This document shows, piece by piece, positions 1 through 9,275 of a stretch of DNA of 64,000 nucleotides. Made by a program: the position numbers and the translations under genes. The notes beneath the pieces are model-generated. The model did no database searches. It was not told the origin of the DNA and worked only from the letters and a program-made list of their open reading frames with translations. The DNA comes from Veillonella nakazawae (lineage in GTDB: Bacteria; Bacillota; Negativicutes; Veillonellales; Veillonellaceae). Location of the stretch: contig NZ_AP022321.1 in NCBI RefSeq assembly GCF_013393365.1, positions 840,001 through 904,000 on the forward strand, written 5' to 3'. How positions within the stretch are numbered: the first letter of the stretch is position 1; each line of letters starts with the position of its first letter.

Positions 1-1
1 T

Positions 2-1033
2 GCAAATATTAAAGTTATCGGTGTTGGTGGCGGCGGTAATAACGCTGTTAATCGTATGGTTGATAACCAAATTAAAGGTGTTCAATTTTTAGCCGTTAAT
101 ACAGAAAACCAAGTGCTTGAATTGTCTAAAGCGGATGTAACAATTCAAATCGGTGAAAAAGTTACTAAAGGCCTTGGTGCTGGTGCTAACCCACAAATCG
201 GTGAAGAAGCAGCTCAAGAAAGCCGTGAAGAAATTACTAAAGCTCTTGAAGGTGCTGATATGGTATTCGTAACTGCTGGTATGGGCGGTGGTACTGGTAC
301 TGGTGCTGCTCCAATCGTAGCTGAATGTGCTAAAGAAGTTGGTGCATTAACAGTTGGCGTTGTAACTAAACCTTTCGCATTCGAAGGCAAACGTCGTCGT
401 GCTGCGGCAGAAAAAGGCATTGAGTTCTTGACTCAAAAAGTTGATACAATTATTGTTATTCCTAATGACAAATTGTTACAAGTTGTAGATAAAAAATGTT
501 CCGTATCTGATGCATTCAGCAAAGCTGATGAAGTTCTTCGTCAAGGTATCAAAGGTATTTCCGATTTGATCCAAATTCCTGGTTTAATCAATCTTGACTT
601 TGCAGACGTTAAAACTATCATGACTAATCAAGGCGAAGCTTTGATGGGTATTGGTGAAGGTACAGGTGAAAACCGTGCTGCAGACGCTGCAAAAATGGCT
701 ATCAATAGCCCATTATTGGAAACTTCCATCGATGGTGCAAAAGGCATCTTGCTTAATATTTCTGGTAGCTCCGAATTGGGTATTTTTGAAGTAAACGAAG
801 CTGCTCAAATTATTTCTGATGCAGCAGACCCTGATGCAAATATCATCTTCGGTTCTGTTATCGATGAAAGCTTGGGCGATAAAGTTCAAGTTACTGTTGT
901 AGCAACTGGTTTTGGCAATAACGCTAAAAGCGTACCAGAATTCGGTAAAACAACTACTACATCTCGTCCAGCAGCCACTACAACAACAACTAACAGCGGT
1001 ATCCCAGATATCCCTGTATTCATGAAACGTTAA
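2..1033 (+). CDS. ftsZ: Cell division protein FtsZ (5' truncated by window edge)
   Basis: Tubulin-like GTPase that polymerises at mid-cell into the Z ring and recruits the division machinery. The reading frame is already open at base 2 and reads [19 protein letters not shown], so only the first few residues of the N-terminus lie outside the window. The tubulin signature GGGTGTG follows at about bases 286-306, and the C-terminal tail ends in [10 protein letters not shown], the conserved peptide that binds FtsA-type or SepF-type partners, preceded by a Thr/Ala-rich linker. The body looks intact. It is not followed by an obvious terminator, and the next gene starts 81 bases downstream with its own strong ribosome binding site. 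Confidence 0.98.
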   Translation, partial: ANIKVIGVGGGGNNAVNRMVDNQIKGVQFLAVNTENQVLELSKADVTIQIGEKVTKGLGAGANPQIGEEAAQESREEITKALEGADMVFVTAGMGGGTGTGAAPIVAECAKEVGALTVGVVTKPFAFEGKRRRAAAEKGIEFLTQKVDTIIVIPNDKLLQVVDKKCSVSDAFSKADEVLRQGIKGISDLIQIPGLINLDFADVKTIMTNQGEALMGIGEGTGENRAADAAKMAINSPLLETSIDGAKGILLNISGSSELGIFEVNEAAQIISDAADPDANIIFGSVIDESLGDKVQVTVVATGFGNNAKSVPEFGKTTTTSRPAATTTTTNSGIPDIPVFMKR

Positions 1034-1081
1034 TTTATAGAGTGTATAATCAAAACATTCGTAAATAAGTAACTTAGTAAG

Positions 1082-1099
1082 ACATATCTTGAGATATGT
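1082..1099. repeat. 8-bp inverted repeat in the leader of the outer-membrane protein gene
   Basis: ACATATCT and AGATATGT flank a 2-base centre, immediately upstream of the AGGAGG at 1104-1109. It could be a short 5'-UTR hairpin that stabilises the mRNA or a repressor site. The sequence does not decide between the two. Confidence 0.45.
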
Positions 1100-1114
1100 G
1101 TATAGGAGGTACAA

Positions 1115-1684
1115 ATGAAGAAATTAGTATTATTAACTCTAGCAGCTACAGTTGTGGCAGGTAGTGCATTTGCAGCGGCACCTGTAACAAAAATTAGCGA
1201 CGGTTCCACTAAAGTACAAGCTGATTATGCATTTAAACAACATGTATCTAAAGGTGGCGGCAATAGTAACGACGGTTTCGGGGTTTCTTTGCAACACGAT
1301 CTTTCTAATAAAACTGCTGTTCAATATTCTTATGATAAATTGAATGCAAAAAATGGCGACATTAAAGATCATCAATTAGCATTAGTTTATAAAGTGCATC
1401 CAAACGTAAACGTATATGGTGCTGGTACTGCAATTCGTACAAATGATACAGAATTAGGTTTCCAAGCTGGTGTTATTGGTCATGTGCCATTGACAGAAAA
1501 AGTAAACGGCTTTGCTAAAGCTGGTTGGGGTAACGATATTAAACAAACTTACCAAGTAGGTGCTCAATATGAAGTTCGCCCTGATGTAGACTTGAACGTA
1601 TACTATGGCTATGATAAATATAGCGTAAATAGCAACGATAAAACTGCAAAAGGTTTACACGCTGGTGTAGGCTACTCCTTCTAA
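1115..1684 (+). CDS. Small outer-membrane beta-barrel protein
   Basis: A 189-residue exported protein. It begins with a classic signal peptide (MKKLVLLTLAATVVAGSAFA, probable cleavage after AFA at residue 20). The mature part is made of alternating polar/hydrophobic strands rich in Tyr, Gly and Val, and ends in GVGYSF. A C-terminal Phe after such strands is the usual beta-barrel assembly signal of outer-membrane proteins. The size fits an eight-stranded OmpA/OmpX-like or opacity-type barrel. The AGGAGG at 1104-1109 fixes the start, and a strong terminator follows the stop, so it is probably an abundant single-gene transcript. Its specific role (adhesion, stability or small porin) cannot be read from the sequence. 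Its presence supports a diderm envelope. Confidence 0.8.
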   Translation: MKKLVLLTLAATVVAGSAFAAAPVTKISDGSTKVQADYAFKQHVSKGGGNSNDGFGVSLQHDLSNKTAVQYSYDKLNAKNGDIKDHQLALVYKVHPNVNVYGAGTAIRTNDTELGFQAGVIGHVPLTEKVNGFAKAGWGNDIKQTYQVGAQYEVRPDVDLNVYYGYDKYSVNSNDKTAKGLHAGVGYSF

Positions 1685-1691
1685 GGATATC

Positions 1692-1720
1692 AAAGACCAC
1701 TCTAATGAGTGGTCTTTTTT
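1692..1720 (+). terminator. Intrinsic terminator after the outer-membrane protein gene
   Basis: A 10-bp perfect stem (AAAGACCACT / AGTGGTCTTT) with a 6-base loop runs directly into a T tract, 7 bases after the stop codon. Confidence 0.93.
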
Positions 1721-1858
1721 GTTTATAAATACTAGCATATGATTTATAAAAATATTTTATATAGGATATTGTATATATCCTATATACCTTAGCTTTTTTA
1801 TAATTCAGATTGTAATTAGTATTTTTTCTTATGTATACAATATATTTTTAAATACTCA

Positions 1859-1887
1859 TTGTATAATTAAATAAGTTTAGGTATGAT
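1859..1887 (+). promoter_or_regulatory. Sigma-70-type promoter of the aminotransferase gene
   Basis: TTGTAT at 1859-1864 and TATGAT at 1882-1887 are separated by 17 bases, about 40 bases ahead of the start codon, in an otherwise very AT-rich gap following a terminator. Confidence 0.6.
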
Positions 1888-1927
1888 AAATATGTAATAA
1901 TTCATTTTAGATAGGATGGTGCAAGTT

Positions 1928-3175
1928 ATGACAAGTGTTGCTGCAAAGCATGCAAAAGGGAAAAAACTTAAAGATGTAATCTTTGTAACTGCTGGCCAAG
2001 CCCAAGCTGATGCTAAAGAAAATGGTCGCGAGAACGTTGTTAATGGTACATTAGGTGCGATTTATGATGAGGATGGTAAATTAGTATTCCTTAAAACCGT
2101 TAAGGACGAATATTTAAGTCTTCCAGATTCTGAATATGTTGGTTATGCTCCGATTGCAGGTGTACCTGAGTTCCTTGCTGCTGCAGAGGCGGAATGCTTT
2201 GGACAATCTCGTCCAGAAGGTCATATCCGTAGTATTGCTACTACAGGTGGTACAGGCGGTATTCATCACTTAGTTCATAACTATACAGAACCTGGTGATG
2301 AGGTGTTGACTGCTGATTGGTACTGGGGTGCCTATCGTATACTTTGTAGCGATGTAGGTCGTACACTTGTTACCTATTCTTTATTTGATGAACATAATAA
2401 CTTTAACCATGAAGCGTTCCAAAATCGTGTAAATGAATTAGCTGCAAAACAAACAAATGTCGTAATTTTGTTTAATACACCTGGTAATAACCCAACAGGT
2501 TACTCTATAGAGGACAAAGATTGGGAATCTATCCTTAACTTCTTGAAAGAACTCGTTGCTATAGGCCGTAATAATGTAATCATTGGCATTGATGTAGCAT
2601 ACCTTGATTATTCTGGTGAAAAAGAAGAGGTTCGTGCATTCTTTAGTAAATTCAGTCATTTGCCAAAAGAAATCCTTACATGTGTTTGCTATAGCTTGTC
2701 TAAAGGCTTCACTATGTATGGGCAACGTGTAGGTGCCTTGATTGGTATTTCTGATGATGAAGAAATTGCTGATGAATTCTTAGAAATCAACAAATCTACA
2801 AGCCGTGCTACATGGTCTAATATATGCCGGCCTGCAATGCGTACAATGGCAAATATTGTAGCTGATCCAGCTAAGTTTAAAGCTTATGAAGATGAACGTA
2901 ATTGCTATTATCAATTGATTCGTGATCGTGCTGATATATTTAAACAAGAAGCAGCCCGAGTTGGTCTTCCTATGTTGCCATATCGAGGTGGTTTCTTTAT
3001 TACGATTCCTACAGATTCTGCTAATGCTATCTGTGAAGAGTTGAAAAAAGAACATATCTATGTTATCGCTTTAACTAACGGTATTCGCATAGCTGCTTGT
3101 GGTATTCCTAAATTCCAAATGACAGGACTAGCTGAAAAAATTTATAATGCTATGAAACGCCTCGGCAAATTATAA
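1928..3175 (+). CDS. PLP-dependent class I aminotransferase (aspartate/aromatic type)
   Basis: Fold-type I aminotransferase of 415 residues, cytosolic, expected to transfer the amino group between an amino acid (aromatic or aspartate type) and a 2-oxo acid. Visible landmarks are NTPGNNPTG (cofactor-ring asparagine region), SLSKGFTMYGQRVG containing the Schiff-base lysine in the AspC-like arrangement SxSKxxxxYxxRxG, and the carboxylate-binding arginine in NGIRIAACG near the C-terminus. An in-frame ATG lies at 1916, but AGGATGGTG at 1913-1921 is well spaced only for the ATG at 1928, which is chosen here. The gene is monocistronic, with its own promoter and a shared convergent terminator. Exact substrate preference is not determinable. 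Confidence 0.85.
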   Translation: MTSVAAKHAKGKKLKDVIFVTAGQAQADAKENGRENVVNGTLGAIYDEDGKLVFLKTVKDEYLSLPDSEYVGYAPIAGVPEFLAAAEAECFGQSRPEGHIRSIATTGGTGGIHHLVHNYTEPGDEVLTADWYWGAYRILCSDVGRTLVTYSLFDEHNNFNHEAFQNRVNELAAKQTNVVILFNTPGNNPTGYSIEDKDWESILNFLKELVAIGRNNVIIGIDVAYLDYSGEKEEVRAFFSKFSHLPKEILTCVCYSLSKGFTMYGQRVGALIGISDDEEIADEFLEINKSTSRATWSNICRPAMRTMANIVADPAKFKAYEDERNCYYQLIRDRADIFKQEAARVGLPMLPYRGGFFITIPTDSANAICEELKKEHIYVIALTNGIRIAACGIPKFQMTGLAEKIYNAMKRLGKL

Positions 3176-3195
3176 TAGATAATTAAAACTTATAC

Positions 3196-3232
3196 AAAAA
3201 GCCACTTGATACTTGTATCAAGTGGTTTTTTC
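3196..3232. terminator. Bidirectional terminator between convergent genes
   Basis: An 11-bp stem (CCACTTGATAC / GTATCAAGTGG) is flanked by AAAAA on the left and TTTTTT on the right, so it can end both the aminotransferase transcript and the minus-strand UPF0291 transcript. Confidence 0.9.
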
Positions 3233-3237
3233 TTATA

Positions 3238-3507
3238 TTAGTGAATATCTTTATGTTCTTTTATGTCTTTGTCAGCTTGGTTAGCCAAGTTTTCGAGTGC
3301 TTGTTTAGGAGCTGTACGTTCACCTGTTTCTAGATCTACGAATTCAACACGGTCCAATGTATCTGTGATTTGGCCTCGAATGAAGCTTAAGTAAATTTCA
3401 TAAAGTTCTTTTTTTTCTGCTAATTCCTCTGGTGTGAGTTGTTGCCCAGATTTTTTCTTTGCTGCTAGTTCATTTATACGTTTTAATGTATCGTTAATAT
3501 TGCTCAT
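3238..3507 (-). CDS. UPF0291 (DUF896) family protein, YnzC-like
   Basis: An 89-residue basic/acidic helical protein of the family typified by Bacillus YnzC. The N-terminal part INELAAKKKSGQQLTPEE, followed by an EEL...YL.FRGQ-type segment (here YLSFIRGQITDTL), is characteristic. The family forms a short helical hairpin and has no settled biochemical role. GGAGGTC just upstream of the ATG (minus strand, about 3512-3518) supports the start. The gene is divergent from nth, with which it shares a 120-base promoter region. Confidence 0.85.
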   Translation of the reverse strand: MSNINDTLKRINELAAKKKSGQQLTPEELAEKKELYEIYLSFIRGQITDTLDRVEFVDLETGERTAPKQALENLANQADKDIKEHKDIH

Positions 3508-3630
3508 ATTGACCTCCTGTATTCTATATTAGAATAACATGATTTATTATAACATAGAACTAAATGAATACGTATGGTAAGATATAAGTTGTACGCGTCT
3601 GTACTTTCACAAGTGAGAAAGGAGATCTAT

Positions 3631-4266
3631 ATGCGTGTAACAAAAGCAATAAAGGCAGAGCAATTGAAATTATTGCAAGAGCATTATTTTGATGCAAAAC
3701 CTGCCCTTGAGTATACAAATGAATTTGAATTATTAGTGGCAGTCGTATTATCTGCACAATGTACGGATGAGAGAGTTAATATCGTTACTAAACGGTTATT
3801 TCCTGAACTAAATCATCCGGCTAAGATGTTAGCAATTGGGGTTACCAAATTAGAAACTCTGATTAAGGACTGTGGCCTTTATAAATCTAAAGCCAAAAAT
3901 TTGATTGCCACTTGTCAGATTCTAGTAGAACAATACCACGGGGAAGTGCCACGGGAGTTTGATCAACTCGTTGAATTACCTGGTGTAGGTCGTAAGACTG
4001 CAAATGTGCTAGTATCTGTATTGTTTGGTACGCCAGCGATCGCTGTAGATACTCATGTATTCCGTGTGTCTAACCGATTAAAATTGGGTATTGCTAAAAC
4101 ACCAGAAGAGATGGAATTAAAGTTGCAGAAGGCAATTCCTAAAGAGGATTGGTCGGCTGCTCATCACTGGTTGATTTATCATGGTCGTAAACTATGTAAG
4201 GCTCGTAAGCCATTATGTGAAGAATGTTTTTTAAATCACTTATGTCCTTCAGCTGGAAAGGTTTAA
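3631..4266 (+). CDS. nth: Endonuclease III (DNA glycosylase/AP lyase)
   Basis: Base-excision repair enzyme that removes oxidised pyrimidines and nicks the abasic site. The 211-residue protein carries the helix-hairpin-helix LPGVGRKTANVL with the catalytic lysine, followed by AVDTHVFRVSNRL with the catalytic aspartate, and ends in the [4Fe-4S] ligand set C-X6-C-X2-C-X5-C (CKARKPLCEECFLNHLC). An upstream in-frame ATG at 3574 lacks a ribosome binding site, whereas AAAGGAG at 3618-3624 is well placed for the ATG at 3631. The next gene begins one base after the stop, indicating translational coupling. Confidence 0.96.
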   Translation: MRVTKAIKAEQLKLLQEHYFDAKPALEYTNEFELLVAVVLSAQCTDERVNIVTKRLFPELNHPAKMLAIGVTKLETLIKDCGLYKSKAKNLIATCQILVEQYHGEVPREFDQLVELPGVGRKTANVLVSVLFGTPAIAVDTHVFRVSNRLKLGIAKTPEEMELKLQKAIPKEDWSAAHHWLIYHGRKLCKARKPLCEECFLNHLCPSAGKV

Positions 4267-4267
4267 T

Positions 4268-5707
4268 ATGAAAGTAAATAACGAAGAATTTATTGCCCTT
4301 TGTGCTACTCATAGTATTGAAGGTATTGATATTGTAAATGAGTTAATGCGTTTTAAAGTGTTAGATCAATTGATTTCTAGTAATGCTAGCTCCCGTGAGT
4401 GGGGTGTTACGGCTGATGATTTATATGCGTTAGCAGAAAAATCTACAGTAGAATCTTTTGGCCCTGTTCCATATGATTTGAATACATTCCAAGCTCTATA
4501 TGGCCCTTCGTTTAGAGTCGAATTATTTGATTTTATTAGCGATACAGGTATTTTAGATGGTCTAGATGTTGGTACTATTTGGGAGACTCCTGTTCGTGAA
4601 AGTATCGAAGCCCATAGTAAAACGGGAGAACTCGTTCTATATGCTTATGTAGAAGAATACGCAGGTATGATTGAAGAAATTCTTCAATCTTATGAAGATA
4701 AAAAAGTTGTGCTTTATACGGCATCTCCAGTGTGCTATAGCATTTTGACACGTTTATATCCAATGGCGCAAATTATTAATCAATGGCCTCATCGCAGCTA
4801 TTTTGATCATATCTTTACAGGAACGGTTGGCATGTTCCAATCCTCTGAAGATATTGTGGAAGAAGTGGCTAATGGTTTACATAATCTTGTTCCAGAAGGA
4901 ACTGCACAATTATTCTTGCCTGCTACGATGGCACAAAATCAATTAGGTTTGAATAATATGGCATTACAATTCTTCTTGAATCAAAAGCGTGTAGAAGCGA
5001 TTCGTGAATGGACACCATTAGGGGCTTACGAAATTGTATATGGCAAATATGATGTTAAAAAGATGCGTGTTGGTCTACGTGAACGCGTAGGAGAAGAATG
5101 GAAAACGATTAACTATATTCCATTGCCTCATGGTGTGTTCGCTCAATTGCCAGTGTTTACTGTATTAAATTATGGCTTGTCTTTGCGTTCTATTTTGCTA
5201 CCAGGTGGTCAAACTGATGTAGCCTTAGGACAAGATGGTATTTATTGTATCGACAGCCGAGTTTCTGAATTAGGTCGTAATGCTCTTGTTGAAAATGGCG
5301 CTTATTTCCTTACATTTAAACGTCATGCAGATCATGTAGATGTAGATATTACTACAGAAGCACCAAAAGAGGACATTTATTGGATGTTCCCAGATGCTGA
5401 ATTAGCCTATATGTGGTATGCATACTTCTGTAGTACTATTGGTCAAACATTGATTCAAGAAGTTTCCATGCTCGTTCAAACAGATGAGTCATTCGGTTAT
5501 ATGCTTAGCAGCGTACGTCGTCGCGTGTTAGATGTTAACGACGAGGCTCAACTAATCACATCTGTTCAAGCCGCTGATGAAGCGTATATCAAGGCTGTGA
5601 CAGAAGCGACAGAAGATTGGAAATCTACAGTAGATGAATTAGGTGCTCAAGTTATGCCACCAACAACATCTATTGATATTGAAGATTATAGCGATTATAA
5701 AAACTAA
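4268..5707 (+). CDS. Unknown protein, possible degenerate class I methyltransferase fold
   Basis: A 479-residue soluble, acidic protein without signal peptide or membrane segment, not recognised as a named family. It is coupled to nth (start one base past its stop). The middle region has the rhythm of a class I methyltransferase of the N6-adenine type: a glycine-poor strand VVLYTASPVCYSIL, then YFDHIFTGTVGMF where such enzymes have the catalytic NPP[FY] segment, then LVPEGTAQLFLPATM resembling the strand after motif IV. The N-terminal 100 residues are helical and could be a recognition or dimerisation part. If the comparison holds, the catalytic motif has been lost and the protein would be a non-enzymatic derivative. 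This is inference from pattern only. Confidence 0.55.
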   Translation: MKVNNEEFIALCATHSIEGIDIVNELMRFKVLDQLISSNASSREWGVTADDLYALAEKSTVESFGPVPYDLNTFQALYGPSFRVELFDFISDTGILDGLDVGTIWETPVRESIEAHSKTGELVLYAYVEEYAGMIEEILQSYEDKKVVLYTASPVCYSILTRLYPMAQIINQWPHRSYFDHIFTGTVGMFQSSEDIVEEVANGLHNLVPEGTAQLFLPATMAQNQLGLNNMALQFFLNQKRVEAIREWTPLGAYEIVYGKYDVKKMRVGLRERVGEEWKTINYIPLPHGVFAQLPVFTVLNYGLSLRSILLPGGQTDVALGQDGIYCIDSRVSELGRNALVENGAYFLTFKRHADHVDVDITTEAPKEDIYWMFPDAELAYMWYAYFCSTIGQTLIQEVSMLVQTDESFGYMLSSVRRRVLDVNDEAQLITSVQAADEAYIKAVTEATEDWKSTVDELGAQVMPPTTSIDIEDYSDYKN

Positions 5708-5817
5708 TTGTAAAAGTCCGATATTTAGTTTAAAATATATCGTATCCTAAAAAATATAAACTACTAAATATAGTAGGTATGAAACATACTACACGAATGT
5801 GTAAGAAAGGAGGATTC

Positions 5818-6087
5818 ATGGCTGTTATTAATTTTGAAATCTTCAAAGTTATTGGTACTTTATCTGAAGATAAAGACGGTTGGAAAAAACAATTAACATG
5901 CACTAGCTGGGGCAAATATAATCCTAAGTTTGACCTTCGTGCTTGGGATAGTGAATATACAAGCATGAAAAAGGGTATTACCCTTTCTTTAGAGGAGCTC
6001 ATCGCATTGCGTGACATCCTTAATGAAAGTGACTTAGAGACCATCCTAGCTGAGTCTATTGAAGAAAAGCAAGCATCCAAGGAATAG
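5818..6087 (+). CDS. YdbC/PC4-like single-stranded DNA-binding protein
   Basis: An 89-residue protein resembling the YdbC family, bacterial relatives of the eukaryotic coactivator PC4. Family hallmarks visible are the N-terminal strand [26 protein letters not shown], and [10 protein letters not shown] followed by [19 protein letters not shown]. Such proteins are homodimers that bind single-stranded DNA through a curved beta sheet and are thought to act in DNA repair or transcription. An in-frame ATG at 5779 exists, but AAAGGAGGA at 5805-5813 selects the ATG at 5818. A promoter for rpmE lies just after the stop. Confidence 0.8.
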   Translation: MAVINFEIFKVIGTLSEDKDGWKKQLTCTSWGKYNPKFDLRAWDSEYTSMKKGITLSLEELIALRDILNESDLETILAESIEEKQASKE

Positions 6088-6097
6088 TATTGGCAAC

Positions 6098-6126
6098 TTG
6101 CATTTGTGCATATGTCATGCTATAAT
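6098..6126 (+). promoter_or_regulatory. Promoter of rpmE
   Basis: TTGCAT at 6098-6103 and a consensus TATAAT at 6121-6126 with a 17-base spacer, 41 bases ahead of the rpmE start codon. Confidence 0.85.
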
Positions 6127-6166
6127 CTATAAGAATAATATTGATTGTCGGAAAGAGGTGTATAGA

Positions 6167-6364
6167 ATGAAACAAGGTATTCATCCAGACTATAAAGAAG
6201 CTACAGTAACTTGCGGTTGTGGCAACACATTCAAAACTGGCTCTGTAAAAGAAGACCTTCGTGTAGACGTTTGCTCCAAATGCCATCCGTTCTTCACTGG
6301 TCAACAACGTGCTGCTCAAGCTCGTGGTCGTATTGAACAATTTAACAAACGTTACGGCAAATAA
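6167..6364 (+). CDS. rpmE: 50S ribosomal protein L31 (zinc-binding type)
   Basis: A 65-residue ribosomal protein starting [20 protein letters not shown]. Cysteines at positions 16, 18, 36 and 39 (CGC and CSKC) identify the zinc-containing C+ form of L31, which sits at the subunit interface of the ribosome. Translation begins at the ATG at 6167, preceded by AAAGAGGTG. Longer in-frame readings upstream overlap the previous gene and do not match the family. It is followed by a hairpin at 6390. Confidence 0.97.
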   Translation: MKQGIHPDYKEATVTCGCGNTFKTGSVKEDLRVDVCSKCHPFFTGQQRAAQARGRIEQFNKRYGK

Positions 6365-6389
6365 TTTGTCATGTAATGTAGCATCTATT

Positions 6390-6420
6390 GGCAGGGCTAT
6401 GGGCTCTGCCTCTATTTGTT
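6390..6420 (+). terminator. Probable weak terminator/attenuator after rpmE
   Basis: An 8-bp GC-rich stem (GGCAGGGC / GCTCTGCC, one G-U pair) with a 5-base loop is followed by the T-rich TCTATTTGTTT. The run of T is interrupted, so partial read-through into the next gene is likely. Confidence 0.6.
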
Positions 6421-6436
6421 TATGAGAGGAGCTCTT

Positions 6437-7327
6437 GTGAACACAGAACGTATTAAAAAGTTTGTCGGTGGACAAGCTGTGATCGAAGGTGTCATGATGA
6501 GGGGGCCTGGTGTTACAGCAACAGCTGTACGAGAACCAGCGGGAACCATTGTAGTTCAAAAAGAGCCTACAAAATCTATTGCTGACACATATCCAATTTT
6601 GAAAAAACCATTTCTTCGAGGCTGTGTAGCCCTTTATGAATCCCTCGTAATTGGCATGAAGGCATTGTCCTTCTCCGCTAAAGCCGCTGGCGATGAAGAG
6701 GAAGAAATGTCTAATAGTGAAATTGCCATTACTATGGTTATTTCCACCATATTTGCGATAGCTGTATTTTTGGCATTGCCTACATTTATCGTAAAATTTA
6801 TTCCTGGTGTACAGGATAATCATGTAGTATTAAATCTCATTGAAGGTGTCATTCGTTTAGTACTTTTTCTACTCTACATTTGGGGGATTGGGCTTACGAA
6901 GGATATTCAACGAGTTTTCCAATATCATGGGGCCGAGCATAAAACAATTCATACCTATGAATTAGACTTGCCTCTTACTGTAGAAAACGTTCGTAAACAA
7001 AGTCGTTTACATCCACGATGTGGTACAAATTTCTTACTTATCGTTATGGTGGTGAGTATCTTTATTTTTGCCTTTTTAGGTTGGCCTAATTTGTTGGAGC
7101 GTATTCTGAGCCGCGTACTTCTCATGCCAGTAGTGGCAGGTATTGCGTACGAGGTTATTCGTCTTGCTGGTCGTAGTGAGCATTCCTTTGTGAAAGCTCT
7201 TATCAAACCAGGTCTTGCATTACAGTACATGACCACACGTGAACCAGAAGATGATCAAATTGAAGTCGCTATACGAGCTCTTGAAGAGGTTCGCCCTCTT
7301 GAGAGTGATGCATATGAAGAGGAATAA
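6437..7327 (+). CDS. DUF1385 membrane protein, YqhQ-like
   Basis: A 296-residue integral membrane protein of the DUF1385/YqhQ family. The N-terminal block [15 protein letters not shown] and the segment [15 protein letters not shown], with conserved His/Glu, followed by [11 protein letters not shown] are diagnostic of the family. About four hydrophobic segments are visible, around residues 95-120, 130-150, 200-220 and 228-245. Function is unknown; the family commonly sits between rpmE and prfA, as here. The start is taken as GTG at 6437, since AGGAG at 6427-6431 lies five bases ahead of it; TTG and ATG codons further upstream overlap that ribosome binding site. Confidence 0.85.
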   Translation: MNTERIKKFVGGQAVIEGVMMRGPGVTATAVREPAGTIVVQKEPTKSIADTYPILKKPFLRGCVALYESLVIGMKALSFSAKAAGDEEEEMSNSEIAITMVISTIFAIAVFLALPTFIVKFIPGVQDNHVVLNLIEGVIRLVLFLLYIWGIGLTKDIQRVFQYHGAEHKTIHTYELDLPLTVENVRKQSRLHPRCGTNFLLIVMVVSIFIFAFLGWPNLLERILSRVLLMPVVAGIAYEVIRLAGRSEHSFVKALIKPGLALQYMTTREPEDDQIEVAIRALEEVRPLESDAYEEE

Positions 7328-7329
7328 AC

Positions 7330-8412
7330 ATGTTAGTAGATAAATTACAAGTTATTGAAGATAAATTTATGGACCTGGAGCAGCGCATCAGTGACCCTGA
7401 AGTGATTGCCCGCCAAGATGAATGGCGTAAATTAACACGTCAACATGCTCAATTATCTGAAACAGTTGAAACATTCCGTACTTATAAAAAAGTATTAGCT
7501 GGTATTGATGAAGCTATGGAAGTTATTGAAGATAAATCCATGGATGAAGAATTCCGCGAAATGGCACAAGAGGAATTAAAAGAGCTAAAACCTCAAAAAG
7601 AGGAATTAGAAGAGAAACTACAAATCCTTTTATTGCCTAAGGACCCTAATGATGATAAGAATATTATCATTGAAATTCGCGGTGGTGCCGGTGGTGATGA
7701 AGCAGCACTATTTGCAGGCGATTTGTTCCGTATGTACACAAAATATGCGGAAAGCCAAGGATGGCGTTGTGAGATTATCGATGCCAATGAGCCTGAATTA
7801 GGTGGCTTTAAAGAAGTTATTTTCTCTGTAGATGGTGAAAATGTATACTCTAAAATGAAATTTGAATCTGGTGTACACCGTGTACAACGTGTGCCTGCTA
7901 CAGAAACACAAGGCCGTGTACATACGTCTACAGTTACTGTGGCTGTATTACCAGAAATGGAAGATGTTGATATTGAAGTTAATGAAAAAGACTTAAAAAT
8001 CGACACCTATCGTGCGAGTGGTGCGGGCGGTCAACATATCAATAAAACTGAATCTGCTGTTCGTATTACACACTTACCATCCGGTATCGTTGTAGCTTGT
8101 CAAGACCAACGTTCTCAATTACAAAACCGTGAAAAAGCCATGCGTGTATTGCGTGCTAAATTGCAAGACCAAGCTGAACAAGAGGCTATTTCTAGCATGG
8201 CAGCAGACCGAAAGAGTCAAGTTGGTACAGGTGACCGTAGTGAACGTATTCGTACCTATAACTATCCACAAGGTCGCGTAACTGATCATCGTATTAACTT
8301 AACATTGTATAAATTAGATGCTATTTTAAATGGCGATCTAGATGAAATCATTCAAGCCTTAAATGCTGCTGACCAAGCGGCAAAAATGCAGGAGGCTAAT
8401 ACAAATGCATAA
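7330..8412 (+). CDS. prfA: Peptide chain release factor 1
   Basis: Class I release factor of 360 residues recognising UAA and UAG. The codon-recognition tripeptide PAT occurs in [14 protein letters not shown]. The universally conserved GGQ, which enters the peptidyl-transferase centre, occurs in [18 protein letters not shown]. Length and domain order (coiled N-terminal domain, tripeptide, GGQ domain) are normal. It starts two bases after the yqhQ-like stop. Its last bases overlap the start of prmC, the enzyme that methylates the GGQ glutamine, a conserved functional pairing. Confidence 0.98.
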   Translation: MLVDKLQVIEDKFMDLEQRISDPEVIARQDEWRKLTRQHAQLSETVETFRTYKKVLAGIDEAMEVIEDKSMDEEFREMAQEELKELKPQKEELEEKLQILLLPKDPNDDKNIIIEIRGGAGGDEAALFAGDLFRMYTKYAESQGWRCEIIDANEPELGGFKEVIFSVDGENVYSKMKFESGVHRVQRVPATETQGRVHTSTVTVAVLPEMEDVDIEVNEKDLKIDTYRASGAGGQHINKTESAVRITHLPSGIVVACQDQRSQLQNREKAMRVLRAKLQDQAEQEAISSMAADRKSQVGTGDRSERIRTYNYPQGRVTDHRINLTLYKLDAILNGDLDEIIQALNAADQAAKMQEANTNA

Positions 8413-9274
8413 GGAGATTTGGACAATCGGTCGTATTCTCCAGTGGACAGAGCAGTACTTTCAAAGCAAGGAGATGGATACACCTCGACTTGATGGGGAA
8501 GTACTGCTTTCTCACGTTTTAGGCAAGGATCGTATTTATCTATATACCCATTATGACCAACCACTTATTCAAGAGGAGCTCGATGCTTTCAGACCTCTCG
8601 TTCAAGAACGAGCTAAGGGGCATTGTGTAGCGGCTATTATTGGGGAAAAGGACTTTATGGGATTGACCTTTAAGGTTAATGATAAGGTATTGATTCCACG
8701 ACCTGATACAGAAACTTTGATTGAACATGTATTAGGTACGTACTCAAAAGATAGTAAGGTTCGCATCCTTGATGTATGTACAGGCCCTGGTACGATACTA
8801 CTTAGTCTATTACACTATTTGCCGTATGCGTGTGGTGTAGGTCTTGAAATATCTACGGATGCCTTGGCAGTGGCTGAGGAGAATAGTGAAAGATTTAACT
8901 TACATGATCGTGTTCAATTCTTAGAGTCCGATATGTTTTCTGCCTTGGCTGGTAAAGCTGAAAAGTTTGACCTCATCGTATCGAATCCACCATATATCCG
9001 TACAGGGGATGCTAAATTATTGTCTCAGGATGTATTAAATGAGCCTCATATTGCCTTGTTTGGTGGTGAAGATGGATTAGAATTCTATCGTATTTTAGCT
9101 AAAGAATGCGGTACATACTTAAAACCGCAAGGCCGTATAGCCTTTGAAATAGGTTACGATCAAGCGGAAGAGGTAAAGGCTTTATTAAAAGAAGCTGGTC
9201 ATTACTCCAACATTCAGTGTATCGCTGATCTTGGTGGTAATAACCGTGTTGTAACCGCAGTATATGAGGGATAA
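8405..9274 (+). CDS. prmC: Release factor glutamine methyltransferase
   Basis: SAM-dependent N5-glutamine methyltransferase (289 residues) that modifies the GGQ motif of release factors. The helical N-terminal substrate-recognition domain is followed by a class I methyltransferase domain with LDVCTGPG (SAM-binding loop; the canonical D-x-G-T-G-S appears here as CTGPG) and the catalytic SNPPYI. It overlaps prfA by 8 bases, and AGGAGG at 8390-8395 inside the prfA end selects this ATG rather than the upstream in-frame one at 8363. It continues into tsaC with one base between. Confidence 0.95.
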   Translation: MHKEIWTIGRILQWTEQYFQSKEMDTPRLDGEVLLSHVLGKDRIYLYTHYDQPLIQEELDAFRPLVQERAKGHCVAAIIGEKDFMGLTFKVNDKVLIPRPDTETLIEHVLGTYSKDSKVRILDVCTGPGTILLSLLHYLPYACGVGLEISTDALAVAEENSERFNLHDRVQFLESDMFSALAGKAEKFDLIVSNPPYIRTGDAKLLSQDVLNEPHIALFGGEDGLEFYRILAKECGTYLKPQGRIAFEIGYDQAEEVKALLKEAGHYSNIQCIADLGGNNRVVTAVYEG

Positions 9275-9275
9275 T

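Noticed and set aside
713..1114. 133-codon minus-strand frame opposite the end of ftsZ
   Set aside because: Cys/Tyr-rich nonsense composition, antisense to a conserved gene, no ribosome binding site.
6056..6823. 255-codon open frame on the minus strand
   Set aside because: It lies antisense to the YdbC-like gene, rpmE and the start of the YqhQ-like gene, has a composition unlike a folded protein (rich in Cys, His and Phe), and shows no ribosome binding site. It is a shadow of the plus-strand genes.
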